The notes under the pieces were generated by a model. That model worked only from the letters and a program-made list of their open reading frames with translations. It was not told the DNA's origin and did not search any database. DNA of 37,357 bases, taken from IMG/VR virus record IMGVR_UViG_3300042876_000073, positions 1-37,357 of that record. One strand, written 5' to 3'. Below, in pieces: positions 7,519 through 17,800 of this stretch. The first letter of the stretch is position 1, and each line of letters opens with the position of its first letter. The DNA comes from a virus. The position numbers and the translations under genes are program-made.

Positions 7519-7921
7519 ATTTACCCTTCAGATACTTACAGTCATCTTTAAAAAGACGATACAACAAAAGATCAGAGTCAAGGGTAGCTTGTTCTAGCCT
7601 TGATTCTAAGACAAAACCCATGTGCTCTACAAGTTTTTGACTCTTGATATTCTTTCCGTCAACCGGCACAGTAATCCTGCGGACTTTGAGTTGGTTAAAC
7701 GGATAGTCAAAAATCACTGCCAAAAACCTACGGTCAGCCCATTGGCCTTTACCGGCAATGTGGCAGACAACATTGGCTCCGTTGAAATCCTCATACAGCA
7801 CTCCGGCCACGAGCTTTCCGTCTGTCAGTTTGCCAATGGCTTGCCCACGTCCTGCGCACCATGTGCCGCCTGTTTTTTCAGACACCCAAGGCCCAACAAT
7901 GGATGCGTCAAAAATCAGCAT
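7502..7921 (-). CDS. GNAT-like acetyltransferase domain protein (139 aa)
   Basis: Short protein with the layout of a phage GNAT-fold domain: a central FLAVIFDYPFNQLKVRRITVPV strand-helix, then NIKSQKLVEHMGFVLESRL, the usual N-x-x-S-x-x-x-x-x-x-x-G-F helix and strand near the end of acetyl-CoA-binding folds. Such proteins are commonly encoded near podovirus ejection genes, and the substrate is unknown. The start overlaps the stop of the tail protein (TGATG). The acetyl-CoA loop is not a textbook Q-x-x-G-x-A, so catalytic activity is uncertain. Confidence 0.65.
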   Translation of the reverse strand: MLIFDASIVGPWVSEKTGGTWCAGRGQAIGKLTDGKLVAGVLYEDFNGANVVCHIAGKGQWADRRFLAVIFDYPFNQLKVRRITVPVDGKNIKSQKLVEHMGFVLESRLEQATLDSDLLLYRLFKDDCKYLKGKYADSI

Positions 7922-9438
7922 CAGTAATTCAACAGCCCACCAGGTTGATACACAACAGACCAGTTCATAAACCGAGTGTCTGAGCCGTTATTTTGCACTT
8001 TGAGCCGAAGCGCGGCAGCGTTGGCAACCACGCCAACAGTGTGCCAGCCCCCAGAGATTCTTTGCACAGAGCCGCCCCATTTCATCTGGCCCCAATACAT
8101 AGAACCCCAGACCATACCCGTGGGAGGCTCATAGTTGAATTCGCCTTCTGGGTCAGCCTCAACAAAATCAGCGTTTAGGCCATACAAAATAGACGGGGCT
8201 CCCGTACTCATAAGGTACGGCTTAACCATCGTGAAATACTTGTTATTGGCTAGACTTCCGTAATACTGGAATGACGGGAGTACGTCAGCAGTAATAACAG
8301 ACAGATTATCTAAATGGCCTTCCCATGCTTTTTGAACGGAATTGCTATCGCCATAAAATAATCCGTCTTTTACAGATAACCAAACCGATGCATTCCAACC
8401 AGTAAATTTAGTCCAAGCGCCAGTAATGGTATTTTGAACATACTGGAAATTGGCTCCATTACCAGCGGGGATATTCAAAATCAACATATTGTTGTCAGGA
8501 TACAAGCAAACCTGCCAACCGAAGTTATTGATATATGCCCCCGCCGCAAGAGAAACGGAGTTTTGGATTTTGTCTGTAATGGCGTTTTGTCGGTTTACCG
8601 TGGCCGACAACAATGCAGACGAAAGCGGGAAAACGCCTTCCAAGGTGTTGAGAATCAAATCACCAGCGTATTTAACGCCACACCTGCGAGAAATTGGAGC
8701 GCCAACATAGAACACCCCAACAAGCGACCAAGTGTTGACGCTAGATGGATCAGTCCCGGCATAAACCGCGATTTCCCCATTCGTGGTGATAACGACAAAT
8801 TTATCGTCTACGCCATCGCCAGCGTCAATTGACCAGTTATAAACGGCCATGACCGAGCCGCCATGCTGAAACACAGCGCCCAAATCAAGCTCACTAGCTT
8901 GCCCGCCGATAGAGTTGACCGGCAGATAAAAGACCTTGAGCGAGTTTTTCTGAGCAAAGAAAAGCCGGTTTTTGAACAGAGTAACGTGGACAAACGTGGC
9001 CGAATCAACCGAGTTAACCGTGGGCGTGGTAAATGTCGTGCCGTTATAGGCGTGCATTTTGTCCGTGCCATTAACGAACATGAGATAAGACCCGCCCGGG
9101 GTCGTCATCATGGCTTCTTGGCATTCGTCGTTGGTCAACCCAGTGTGAATGGGCGACCCTGCTACGCCTTGGCTGGTCACGTCATAAACATTACCAGAAC
9201 ACACCGCCAGCAATTTAGCGTTACCAGAGGCAGGCGCATATTCCATCAAGGTTTTGACGGTGCTAGGCAGCCCCGTGACCCACGGCTTACGCCCTTTGCG
9301 GATAGAGCAGTAAGTGGGATAAGGCCACCAGTTATCCAAAACCAGTGCCTCGTTGGGCTTCATCTCAACAATCGAATCCCGATCATTGAGACCGCCCACC
9401 GGGGCTGGCATGGAAGTATGCTTGCCTGGCGCTGCCAT
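7921..9438 (-). CDS. Tail hub / DNA-stabilisation-like beta-propeller protein (505 aa)
   Basis: Beta-rich structural protein. The N-terminus reads GGLNDRDSIVEMKPNEALVLDNWWP, then a series of propeller-like strand repeats (KLLAVCSGNVYDV, SYLMFVNGTDKMHAYNG, DKFVVITTNGEIAVYAGTD). The N-terminal block and repeats resemble the family that includes P22 gp10-like packaged-DNA stabilisation proteins, which close the head-tail channel. The start overlaps the stop of the previous gene as TAATG. Position after the adaptor fits a tail hub. Confidence 0.68.
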   Translation of the reverse strand: MAAPGKHTSMPAPVGGLNDRDSIVEMKPNEALVLDNWWPYPTYCSIRKGRKPWVTGLPSTVKTLMEYAPASGNAKLLAVCSGNVYDVTSQGVAGSPIHTGLTNDECQEAMMTTPGGSYLMFVNGTDKMHAYNGTTFTTPTVNSVDSATFVHVTLFKNRLFFAQKNSLKVFYLPVNSIGGQASELDLGAVFQHGGSVMAVYNWSIDAGDGVDDKFVVITTNGEIAVYAGTDPSSVNTWSLVGVFYVGAPISRRCGVKYAGDLILNTLEGVFPLSSALLSATVNRQNAITDKIQNSVSLAAGAYINNFGWQVCLYPDNNMLILNIPAGNGANFQYVQNTITGAWTKFTGWNASVWLSVKDGLFYGDSNSVQKAWEGHLDNLSVITADVLPSFQYYGSLANNKYFTMVKPYLMSTGAPSILYGLNADFVEADPEGEFNYEPPTGMVWGSMYWGQMKWGGSVQRISGGWHTVGVVANAAALRLKVQNNGSDTRFMNWSVVYQPGGLLNY

Positions 9439-9776
9439 TATTTCCTCAAAGCGTTAGCAAGGCTTCTAGCGCCCTTAACACCAAGGCCACCCAGCTGATA
9501 AACACCAAGAGGCGCCATAGCAGCACCAGCAGCCTCCCAACCGTCAACTGGGAGGCCACGGCTTATGTTGTCGGCGGTTGCCGCAACGCTTGGAATGCCA
9601 ATAATATGGCTAGCCATATTACCAACCACATTGGGATTATTTGGGTCGCCGCCTTGTAGAAAGCTATGAGCTTTGTACGCAGCATCTGCCACTTGCCCGC
9701 TAAGGCCTCGATCACCTTGATTTGGGGCATGTTCAATTCTCCGCAGTGCGTCAATCAATTCTTCTTTGGTCGGCAT
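9438..9776 (-). CDS. Small structural-region protein (112 aa)
   Basis: Unrecognised. The first 50 residues are polar and helical (TKEELIDALRRIEHAP). The second half is Gly/Ala-rich and hydrophobic (WEAAGAAMAPLGVYQLGGLGV), a composition shared with the ejection proteins downstream. It may be a minor virion or ejection-linked protein. The ATG at 9776 has AAGG upstream, and the stop overlaps the start of the tail hub gene. Confidence 0.6.
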   Translation of the reverse strand: MPTKEELIDALRRIEHAPNQGDRGLSGQVADAAYKAHSFLQGGDPNNPNVVGNMASHIIGIPSVAATADNISRGLPVDGWEAAGAAMAPLGVYQLGGLGVKGARSLANALRK

Positions 9777-9785
9777 AAATTAACC

Positions 9786-10688
9786 TTACTGGCTTGGGAA
9801 AGAACCGTCAATGATATTTCTGTTAGTCAGCAGAATGTTTCCGCTGGCCTGGCTCAGATACATCTTGGCGGCGCTCTTGTCTTGTGCTTTGGCCTGTTCC
9901 AGCAGTGTTCTGAACTCGCCAAGGTCAAACGTGAAATCCAGCCCTTTGGCTTGCTTCCACTGGGTTTTTAGGCCCGTAATGATGAGCGAATCACCAAACA
10001 CATTTTTGTCGGTGTCGGCAGTGAAAGCCGTTTTGTAAGTGCCATCGGCCCCAATAACCCAAGCGTTAGAGATGTACTCATAAGAGACCATCTGTCCGGG
10101 CGGAGGAGACGGGTTAATCGTCAGACTGTTGCCAAGAATACGGAAACGCTGACGAGGGCCAGCAGAGACAATGCCCGACTTGAAGGTTTGCCATTCCTGC
10201 GCTGACCGTGGGCCCAGCAACGGCCATCTCGTAGTCCTGTTCCACTCAGTCTGTGGAACTTCCCTATCCCAATCATCGGGAAGGGTGTATTCGTTTTGCG
10301 TGAACTCAAGCGAGACCGTGCCCGATTGGGTCGCGGCCATGTCCATCGTCACTTGTGTCGGATTATCGACAGTCACGATCTGGGCAAAAGGCATGATGCC
10401 TTCGCCCAAAACCGTGAATTGGTTGGTCAGCCCCGTGGTGGAGGAAAGACCAGTGATGACCTTGGAACCGGCTGTGATCGTGCCGGTATAGGTGTACTGA
10501 ACGGTTGTGACCAGATACTCTTTATCGAGCTTCTGCCATTCGTACTGCTTAACGATATCGCGCCCCAGACGGTTCAGGAGGGCTGTCATTTGGCGCACCT
10601 GCGGGTCAGTGGTTGAAATAACCACCGAAGGCCGCGACAGTGCTAACTCATCACAAGTGTCCTGAATGATCTGGAGCAGCGTTTTCAT
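9786..10688 (-). CDS. Head-tail adaptor / tail accessory protein (300 aa)
   Basis: Starts MKTLLQIIQDTCDELALSRP, with VRQMTALLNRLGRDIVKQYEWQKL soon after. This helical opening is typical of podovirus adaptor proteins of the P22 gp4 type that sit below the portal. A beta-rich insert follows (about 65-130, with GTITAGSKVITGLSSTTGLT), then the conserved YTLPDDWDREV and a C-terminal helical part. It starts in an ATGA overlap with the previous gene. Confidence 0.7.
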   Translation of the reverse strand: MKTLLQIIQDTCDELALSRPSVVISTTDPQVRQMTALLNRLGRDIVKQYEWQKLDKEYLVTTVQYTYTGTITAGSKVITGLSSTTGLTNQFTVLGEGIMPFAQIVTVDNPTQVTMDMAATQSGTVSLEFTQNEYTLPDDWDREVPQTEWNRTTRWPLLGPRSAQEWQTFKSGIVSAGPRQRFRILGNSLTINPSPPPGQMVSYEYISNAWVIGADGTYKTAFTADTDKNVFGDSLIITGLKTQWKQAKGLDFTFDLGEFRTLLEQAKAQDKSAAKMYLSQASGNILLTNRNIIDGSFPSQ

Positions 10689-11236
10689 TCAACAGTTTCT
10701 TTCCGTGGTCGGCCTACCTTTTTGTCGCTCAGGTCGGCCATTTGCGATTGAAGGTCGGCAATCATCTTGCGCAGTTGCTCATTTTCTGCGGCTTGAGCGG
10801 TCAGGCTGGCAGTGCCTTGGGCAGCTTGCAGCCATGCCTTAGCTTTTGTCCGCAGGTCGGTAAAGCCCATGCCCATACGAGCAATATGTGCGTCACTGAT
10901 ACCAGCGAGGGCTTCTACCGTGTGAATCTCGAAATACTTGCACTCTTTAAGCAAAGAGCGGGTAATCTGGGGCCACTGTTCAAGAGGCGTGCCCTCTTGT
11001 GCCTCAGTTTCAGACGCTTGGAATCGCGCCCATGCCTTTGGGAATCGTTGCTTATCGTTTTCGTCGGCCATCCGTTCAATGATGTTGTTGGTGTCACCAG
11101 GGACAATGATCCTAATGAACGGAACGTCTTTAAAGATGGGGCGGCCTTCTTTTTCGGATTGTGCTTTCAGTTCGATAGCATCACTGTAAAACGAAACGAA
11201 CAGGTTAGATTCTTGGGACATCTGAGGTTGGCTCAT
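10685..11236 (-). CDS. Conserved phage structural-region protein with basic AT-hook-like end (183 aa)
   Basis: The region VPFIRIIVPGDTNNII, DKQRFPKAWARFQ and GTPLEQWPQITRSL matches a protein found next to capsid genes in many podoviruses, with no assigned function that I know. Residues about 140-170 form a coiled coil (AENEQLRKMIADLQSQM). The end KKVGRPRKE resembles an AT hook, so DNA contact is possible. The start has AAAGG 7-8 nt before ATG. Confidence 0.7.
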   Translation of the reverse strand: MSQPQMSQESNLFVSFYSDAIELKAQSEKEGRPIFKDVPFIRIIVPGDTNNIIERMADENDKQRFPKAWARFQASETEAQEGTPLEQWPQITRSLLKECKYFEIHTVEALAGISDAHIARMGMGFTDLRTKAKAWLQAAQGTASLTAQAAENEQLRKMIADLQSQMADLSDKKVGRPRKETVE

Positions 11237-11292
11237 GATTTACCTTTGGAGTTAAAAGGGAGACAGGGCCGAAGCCCTGCCTTGATTCTACT

Positions 11293-11643
11293 TTAAGCAG
11301 TGGTCCAGTTCAAACTGTCCCGACCGATAAACCATTGGAAAGCGTTAGCAGCAATGGTCACGGGGGCGTTTGTGGTTCCGCCGTTAAAGTTTCCACCCAC
11401 GGGCGGGTAGACGTTCAGGGTGTTAGCACCCAGGTTACGGACAAACACCTCAGCCGAAGGCTCCGACCGCATCAGCCGAACACCAGTGCCAGAGGCAGCG
11501 GTGGTCACGATGGAGTACACAGCATTGATCTGAAAAGCATCAGCCTGCGTGGTGCCGGTAGCCGTGATGTTGTCTTGCAGGTCGCCGCTGATACCGATAA
11601 CCACGGTCTCGGGGGTTGCAATAATGCGCGATGGGATAGCCAT
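11293..11643 (-). CDS. Small capsid-associated beta protein, possible decoration (116 aa)
   Basis: All-beta small protein rich in Thr, Ala and Asn, with patterns QADAFQINAVYSIVTTAASGTG and FVRNLGANTLNVYPP. It lies just after the major capsid gene and a similar 98-residue protein, where capsid decoration or stabilising proteins are usual. The function is inferred from position and composition only. Confidence 0.6.
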   Translation of the reverse strand: MAIPSRIIATPETVVIGISGDLQDNITATGTTQADAFQINAVYSIVTTAASGTGVRLMRSEPSAEVFVRNLGANTLNVYPPVGGNFNGGTTNAPVTIAANAFQWFIGRDSLNWTTA

Positions 11644-11698
11644 GTCTAATCCTTTCAGGAGTTAAGCCCCCAACCTTGTGAGTCGGGGGCTACGGGGG

Positions 11699-11995
11699 TT
11701 AGACGCTAGCTGCGCTCACCCAGCCACGGTCACCAGTAGCCATGGCCACGGCGGGGGACAGGTAAGAACCACCAGACGAAGTGGCAATGAAGGTCGTAGT
11801 GTTCACGGTGCAGACAGCGGTAGATGCGGGGATCGCACCACCGGCCTGAATGTAAACATAGCGACGGCCATTAGAGCCAAAACGCTGTTCACCCAGACGG
11901 GCATCAGAAATCTTACCGTTTGCCAGATCAGCGGCAAGGGTAATCGTGTTGAAGTCAGCCCCAATATTGGGGGTTACGCTAAACGGAGCAGCCAT
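11699..11995 (-). CDS. Small capsid-associated protein (98 aa)
   Basis: A 98-residue protein beginning MAAPFSVTPNIGADFNTITL, with a beta-rich Ala/Gly/Thr end. It is the first gene after the major capsid gene, about 40 bp apart, with a ribosome site (GAAAGGAATTG) before the ATG. Likely capsid decoration, or a head component of unknown role. Confidence 0.6.
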   Translation of the reverse strand: MAAPFSVTPNIGADFNTITLAADLANGKISDARLGEQRFGSNGRRYVYIQAGGAIPASTAVCTVNTTTFIATSSGGSYLSPAVAMATGDRGWVSAASV

Positions 11996-12036
11996 TTTTC
12001 AATTCCTTTCAAAGTAGAAGGGCCGAAGCCCTTTCA

Positions 12037-13029
12037 TCAAGCCGACAGAACACCCTGGAACTGAGCGCCAGAGCAGGTCAGGTTGCCAGCCCACCCCATA
12101 AGTTTGACCACTGCATCCTGGTTGACAGACTGACGGTCGCCGCCGATTGGCACGAAGTTACGATCCTTGTGCGGGCGGAAGAAGATGTACTTGCTGTTCA
12201 GGAAGTACATACGGTTCGAGGGGATAGAGCCGCCGATACCGCCGTCCAGATACACGTCACAGTTCAGGCCCGCACCCAGATACTTGATCGAGGTGAAGCC
12301 AGCGGCTGCGCTGTCTTCCGAGGTCACACGCTGGATAGCTTGCAGGCTTTCCAGGTAGAAGCGGTAGTAGTTATTGTCAGCAACAATCATGTCCGGGCGG
12401 TCGGTGCCACGAACCAGCTGGACGGCCAGACGGTTCATGTAGGACTGGATGTTGGTGGTAGACACAGCGCCGCCGCCATCGGTCACACCGCTGAAAGCAG
12501 CGTTACGCCAGAAAGTCCAGTTAGCACGGTTGATACCGCCGTAGGTGCCGGTGGTCGGGGTGGTGGACACAGCAGCCTGAAGGCCGGTAATGTCCTTGCC
12601 GCCGTTGCCGGTGCCGTCACTGTAAATACCAGCGGAAATCTGGTTCATCAGCTGGGCTTCAGCGATCTGAATACGGCCTTCCAGCATGTCGATGATCTGC
12701 TCTTTGCCGCTGTTTTGCAGCAGTTCAAAGCCAGAAATCGACACAGCAGCGGCGTATTGCTTCAGGTCAAACTGAGCAGCACTGATCGGGCTGTTGGGGG
12801 TGATGTCAATGGTGTCGTAGCCAGAGTACGAACCAGCATTCAGGGTCGATGCATCGTTGTACATCAGTTCCTGCATGATGACGTTACCGCCGGAAACGGT
12901 TTTGACGTTGCCACGGCCCTTGAGTTTCAGCAGAAGGGCGTTGTTACGGGTTACGCTGTCGGCCAGTTGGCCCGAGCGCGACTGAATCGTCGTGCTGACG
13001 ATATCAGAAAGGTTAGCAAAGGTTGCCAT
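12037..13029 (-). CDS. Major capsid protein (330 aa)
   Basis: HK97-fold-type major capsid protein by sequence pattern and context. The N-terminal part FANLSDIVSTTIQSR leads into NNALLLKLKGRGNVKTVSGG and VIMQELMYND. Next comes an E-loop-like stretch (YSGYDTIDITPNSPISAAQF) and a body helix (LEGRIQIAEAQLMNQIS). The C-terminal half ends with KDRNFVPIGGDRQSVNQDA. It lies directly downstream of a scaffold-like gene. The length of about 330 residues suits a short-tailed phage capsid. Confidence 0.85.
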   Translation of the reverse strand: MATFANLSDIVSTTIQSRSGQLADSVTRNNALLLKLKGRGNVKTVSGGNVIMQELMYNDASTLNAGSYSGYDTIDITPNSPISAAQFDLKQYAAAVSISGFELLQNSGKEQIIDMLEGRIQIAEAQLMNQISAGIYSDGTGNGGKDITGLQAAVSTTPTTGTYGGINRANWTFWRNAAFSGVTDGGGAVSTTNIQSYMNRLAVQLVRGTDRPDMIVADNNYYRFYLESLQAIQRVTSEDSAAAGFTSIKYLGAGLNCDVYLDGGIGGSIPSNRMYFLNSKYIFFRPHKDRNFVPIGGDRQSVNQDAVVKLMGWAGNLTCSGAQFQGVLSA

Positions 13030-13049
13030 TTTTGATCCTTAAAAGGTTT

Positions 13050-14039
13050 TCACTTGTCGAATTGAGCTTCGAGAATATCTCTCAGACTCCCGGTTACAGG
13101 CTGACTACCAGTTGAACTTGGCGAACTTCCACGGACACTAATTGAAGCGGCTTTCGCTTTCTGTGCTCGCTGCTGTTCCTCATAATTCTTCCGGGCTTCA
13201 ATCTGTTGCTGTTCGATAAGGGTTTGCCTAATATCAGGACGCATCCAGACAGCCATTTCGTAGGCTTGTTCTAACGATTGGGCTTTGCCGGTTTCCAGCA
13301 AATCTGCCATATCGTTCCGCACTGCCTCGAAGTGCGTTTTATCAGCAGAAGCAAACTGGGCTAATTCTTGATTGGCTTTTGCTTGCTCTTGCTGCTGAAT
13401 ACTATTTTGCCACATCTGCTGTGTTTGGCGCAACTCATTTAATTGCTGCATCAAATACTGCGTTTGCGGGTCTTGTTGGGGGATATTCTGAGCCTGGCCG
13501 AGATCAATGCCATATTCACGGGCCAGATTCTGGAAATACTGCGCTTTTTGAATCGGGTCAGCGTGTCGCAAAGTATGGTCGGCTTGCAACAGCTTGGAAA
13601 TGGCCGTAGGCGCGTCAACGCCCAATTGCTGAAGGGTTTGCTGATATGGAGCGATGACCTGCTCGTAAGTCCGAGCTTTTTGTGCGTGGCCTTTAAATTC
13701 CTCAAGACCCTTCAGAAAGTCCGATTCCCGCCGATTGGCTTCAGCCGTCAGGACTTTGATTTCCTGCGGGGTTAGAGCTTCACCACGTTCAGCCTTGATG
13801 TAAGCAGCCTTTGCCTCGGGCTTCCAGCTTGATGGGGCTTTAATCTCCGGAGCTTCAGGAGCACTTTCAGGCTGGGCAGGGGGCGCTTCATCGCCAGAGC
13901 TAAAACGGCCTTGTTCATCGCGATTACGCTCCACGGCAGCGGTTTCTGGCTCGGGAGCTTCTTGCGTGATTTGCGGTTCATCTTTGGGGGCTTCATCGGC
14001 TGCAAAAGCGGATTCAAGGGCTTCGCGGAGGTCACTCAT
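13050..14039 (-). CDS. Scaffolding-like protein (329 aa)
   Basis: Acidic, Gln/Glu-rich helical protein directly before the capsid gene. The first 70 residues are disordered and rich in Pro and Glu (AADEAPKDEPQITQEAPEPE). A middle helical section includes SSWKPEAKAAYIKAERGE, common in phage scaffolds. A coiled coil lies at about 195-300, and a short Ser/Gly linker precedes a final helix (GSLRDILEAQFDK), as in scaffolds that bind coat through a C-terminal helix. Assigned by composition, position and these segments. Confidence 0.78.
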   Translation of the reverse strand: MSDLREALESAFAADEAPKDEPQITQEAPEPETAAVERNRDEQGRFSSGDEAPPAQPESAPEAPEIKAPSSWKPEAKAAYIKAERGEALTPQEIKVLTAEANRRESDFLKGLEEFKGHAQKARTYEQVIAPYQQTLQQLGVDAPTAISKLLQADHTLRHADPIQKAQYFQNLAREYGIDLGQAQNIPQQDPQTQYLMQQLNELRQTQQMWQNSIQQQEQAKANQELAQFASADKTHFEAVRNDMADLLETGKAQSLEQAYEMAVWMRPDIRQTLIEQQQIEARKNYEEQQRAQKAKAASISVRGSSPSSTGSQPVTGSLRDILEAQFDK

Positions 14040-14066
14040 AGGGTTTTCCTAAGGGTTGTTGAGAAA

Positions 14067-14453
14067 TCAGTATCCATGCCGTTGCAGGGATTCATGGATA
14101 GAGCGCCGAATGCCCTCTCTGTCCACTTTTTGTGCCGGTTTGGTCATGTGGGCTTTGGTTTCGTTGCCAATCTCCACAAGCCGATGTTGTTTTAGGTGTT
14201 CACGATGCTGTGACCGCGAGCCGATCCACTCACCCGTTACTTGAGATTGATAGCCCTGAATATCGGGCAGCACCATAGGCGCATTGACCTCACCAGAGGC
14301 ATAAAACTCGTCTTTAGGAACTAGTTTGCCAGTCTTGGGGTCTTGGATATAAGAGCCACGTTTCGGGCCACCGGAGAAAATCCGGTCAAAATTGCTTGCG
14401 AAAGCATCGTAATCAGTTGGGCGTTGCTTATCGCCCTTGCCGCCATCACTCAT
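14067..14453 (-). CDS. Conserved phage head-region protein (128 aa)
   Basis: Begins MSDGGKGDKQRPTDYDAFASN. The second half carries PDIQGYQSQVTGEWIGSRSQH and EHLKQHRLVEIGNE, a combination I recognise from small proteins encoded just before the scaffold in many phages. No function is known to me. The Arg/His-rich C-terminal half could bind nucleic acid. It sits between the 121-residue gene and the scaffold. Confidence 0.7.
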   Translation of the reverse strand: MSDGGKGDKQRPTDYDAFASNFDRIFSGGPKRGSYIQDPKTGKLVPKDEFYASGEVNAPMVLPDIQGYQSQVTGEWIGSRSQHREHLKQHRLVEIGNETKAHMTKPAQKVDREGIRRSIHESLQRHGY

Positions 14454-14464
14454 CAGGGTTTTCC

Positions 14465-14830
14465 TTATGAAAGTAAAAGCATTTCGATGAAGTCGTTTTC
14501 CTCATCTTCCAACCGCTTTAGCTCGATTTTAATCAAAATCTGCTTAGCGATGAATTCCTGCATTATCGCATTATTACGAATGGCCGAATAATCAATCTCT
14601 TGGAAATGCTTTTTGGCTTGCGGTACGGCTTTTAATGCCTCTACGGGGTTTTCCTGTACCGCCTCGATTACTTCCTCTAGGGTCGGCTCAGCCTTTTTCT
14701 TTTCGTGGAGCTTTTTCCACCACTTATAGTAGAACTCAGACGCGCCGCCATCGTGCTGATCGCGGCCACCAATCGGCCCCCAGCTATTAAGCCAAGAACG
14801 CGCCCAACTGCCGCCCCATGCGCTTGCCAT
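14465..14830 (-). CDS. Small Trp-rich protein following the spike (121 aa)
   Basis: The N-terminus is strikingly repetitive (ASAWGGSWARSWLNSWG), a signature of small phage proteins placed after large tail-appendage genes. The rest is charged and helical, with coiled-coil character (IELKRLEDEENDFIEMLL). Its ATG follows the spike stop codon without a gap, so it is probably co-translated. It may be a spike-associated virion protein; function unknown. Confidence 0.65.
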   Translation of the reverse strand: MASAWGGSWARSWLNSWGPIGGRDQHDGGASEFYYKWWKKLHEKKKAEPTLEEVIEAVQENPVEALKAVPQAKKHFQEIDYSAIRNNAIMQEFIAKQILIKIELKRLEDEENDFIEMLLLS

Positions 14831-17800
14831 TTAGACAGGCCCCCATTCGTTTCCTTCTTCCCCTGTGCCTTTTACTTGAACATCGTTCACATATTGGATA
14901 TTGGCATCCAACACGTTCGGCACGGTAAAGGTCAAATTATCAGTCTTGGCTTGGATTGCATCCACGTCAATCTGCATAATTTCCACCTTCGTCAGAATCT
15001 CTGTCACTTCTGGAGCTTGTGCGAGCTGAATTTGCTCGCCTACATAGAAAGACTGCGTATACACGCCCTTTGCCATGCTGGTGCGGCGGCGAATGTTGGA
15101 GTTAATGTCCACGCCGATAATGTCGAATCCGGCCACACCGATGAAGCGATATGTGACGTTTCCGACAGTTGCCAGCAATGTGCCGGTAGCGTAATCAGCG
15201 GTTGGGGTGGAGGTCGTCACCTTCCAGAGTTGGAAAGTACCGTCGCCGCCGTTGATCGTCAGCTGCGAGTTGCCGTTTGCGTCCTCGATGGCAATCGTAA
15301 TCACTTCGGTGCTGTTTGCCGTGATCGTTGCAGGAGGCGTGGCAATCTCGGTGGTGTATTTTGCGTCACCAGCGTAAGAGGTCGACTTTGTTGTGATCGT
15401 GCTGCCGACAATCGCGTAAACCGATGCCGCATCCTTGTTAATCACATGGCTGAAAGAGCCGATTTCAATAGCAGTACCGGAGCGAGTGGCGATCTGACCC
15501 AGCTTAATGCCTTGCTCGGTCAGCCTGAAAAGCGCCGTCCTGTCGTAGAACTTACTGGCAGTCTCAATGGCCGTATAAGCCGCCACCGTGGATTGGTTAG
15601 TTTGGCTGATACCCACATCCTCAACATACAGCGGCGTGTAGAAAAGCAGACCGCCAGTGTTGGCCGCAAAGCTACCGGATTCGCGCTGTTTGCCGTATTT
15701 CTCTACTGCCCAGAAATAAGTTCCGGTGGTGCCAGAGGTGATGTACAGCGTGTACGTTCCCGCCGTGGTCACAGAGCCTTGGAACAGCTTGGTAACGTTG
15801 GAAGAATCATAAACAACGATGGACGAGCCGACCTGAACCCCTTGGAATTGCCAAATGGTCGAGGTGCCCCGGCTATCGGTCACGGAAATATCGTTAGTCG
15901 CAGCGTTAATCAGGCCAGTCGTGCGAACCGTGGTCAGCAGGTCGGTGGAGTTGCCCGTGGTAAATCGCAGGTTTGCGTCGGTGTTGTAGTCGCCAAGGTT
16001 CAGCGTAGAACCCGAAGTGGCAGACAGGAAGTCCGTGTTGCTTGCGTAAGTGGCCCACCAGACTTTTAGGGCGTTATACAAACGCTGCGGGCTCCATGAC
16101 AGCGAACCCGAAACAGGTGCGATTGTCTTGGTAACGGTGTTGACCGTAATCAAAGCAGCATCGGCCACAGCGGTAGATGCGTTGACATAGTTGGAATCCA
16201 CTGCGCCGCTGAATGTGCTTGTAATGAGCCCTTTCTTTGCGGTTGCTGCGGTGAACGTAACCGTTTGGTCAATCCATCCAGCTTGACGGGTTTCGACAGT
16301 CCAGTTGATCGTGTTGAGAGCCGTTTTGTCATCTAAGCTATCAAGGAACGGCAAGAAACCGTCCGTGGTCGGCATGAAGGTCGGATCACGGAAGAAATTG
16401 GACAGCGCAATGGTGGAAAGCTCTGTCGCCTGCACTTGGAAACTGGGATAGCGCGATGCCATTGCCGAGGGCGTAAATCGCACCCGAGGCGCAAAACCAG
16501 CTTTGTCAATGGTGAAGGTCGGGCGGAAGCCAATAACGCCGTAGAAGCCGCTGCTGCCCGTTGGTGTGCTACCTGCCGCCCAACGGAACAGGCCACCAGC
16601 AGTCATCACCGGATCAACCCACCACCATTTATTCGCAGAGCCAAACGTATTGGGAATGGTGGTCAACGAACCCGTGTAGGTGTAGGTGTCCATCAGGATG
16701 TTGGACGTACCGTTGCCAAAGATAGCGCCGCCGTAAGTAAAGCCCACCATTTTGGAGTTGTTGCTGGTGAAGCCCATCTGCCAAATCACGTTCGTGGCCG
16801 TGCCGTTGACCGTGAAGTTGCTGATGTTTGATGCCGGTACAAAATAAGCATGGATGGCAACCTGCGCACCGTTGGGGCAGTTGAGCGTCAGCGTCGAGTT
16901 GCTGATGTTCCAAGTCGCGCCAGCTTCCGTGTTGCTGAATACCGTGCCCGACTGACTTGCGAGAATGTTGTAAGTGACAGTTGAATTGCTCATGTTCAGC
17001 GTAGAGCCGCTGCGGAATTCGCTTGTCGTGGCAGAGCCGTATCCAAGGCCAGCTGTCGGACTAACCGTCAGCGTCGAGCCGTTGGTGATGTTGAACGTAG
17101 AGCCATTTTGGAACTGGAACAGGTCAGCACGAGCGCCGGGCGTCCAAACCACATCATCCTTATCCAGATTCAGCGATGCAGTGCTGCCAAACGTCCAAGC
17201 GGTCGAACTGTTGAAGGTGTTGTTGTAAGTGCCCATTGTTAGAGCACCAGCCGTTACAGCCATTTTCCAGGGGCTTGTTAGAGCGTATTTACCGCCCACA
17301 CTGGTCTGGAAGTCTGCCTGTGCGCTGTTTGCTGTCAGGGCTTGGCTGTACTGACCAAAGGCATAAATCTGATCCAAGTTCCGCGCCGCCGAAACGGTGT
17401 AGACCTTGTTTGTGTAGTCGAGGCTTAGGCCGGTCAGTGTTGCCGCTTGTGCCGGGGTGACAGAGCCATAGGCCGGGTCGGTCAGCATGAAGATTGGCTG
17501 CGAGTAGGCGGCGTTGTTCAAGCTGTACGAAACAGTTTGGGAGATATAGCCGTTCTTGCGGAACTGCGCCACTTGGCTGATCGTGTTGGTGTTTGTGTCA
17601 GCAAAACGATAACTGCCACTACCAGTCCAATTAAGCACCAAAGCAGGGGTCAAGGCTGAATAATCGCCAGCTTGCACTGCGTTCAAAACGGTCGTGGTGC
17701 CGCTGCGGATATACAGGGTCACGTCCGTCAGGTTGGCGGCATTGCCATCGTTCAGTTCAAACGACACAGTACGAGGAAAGCGGATTTCGTTTGGCCCCCC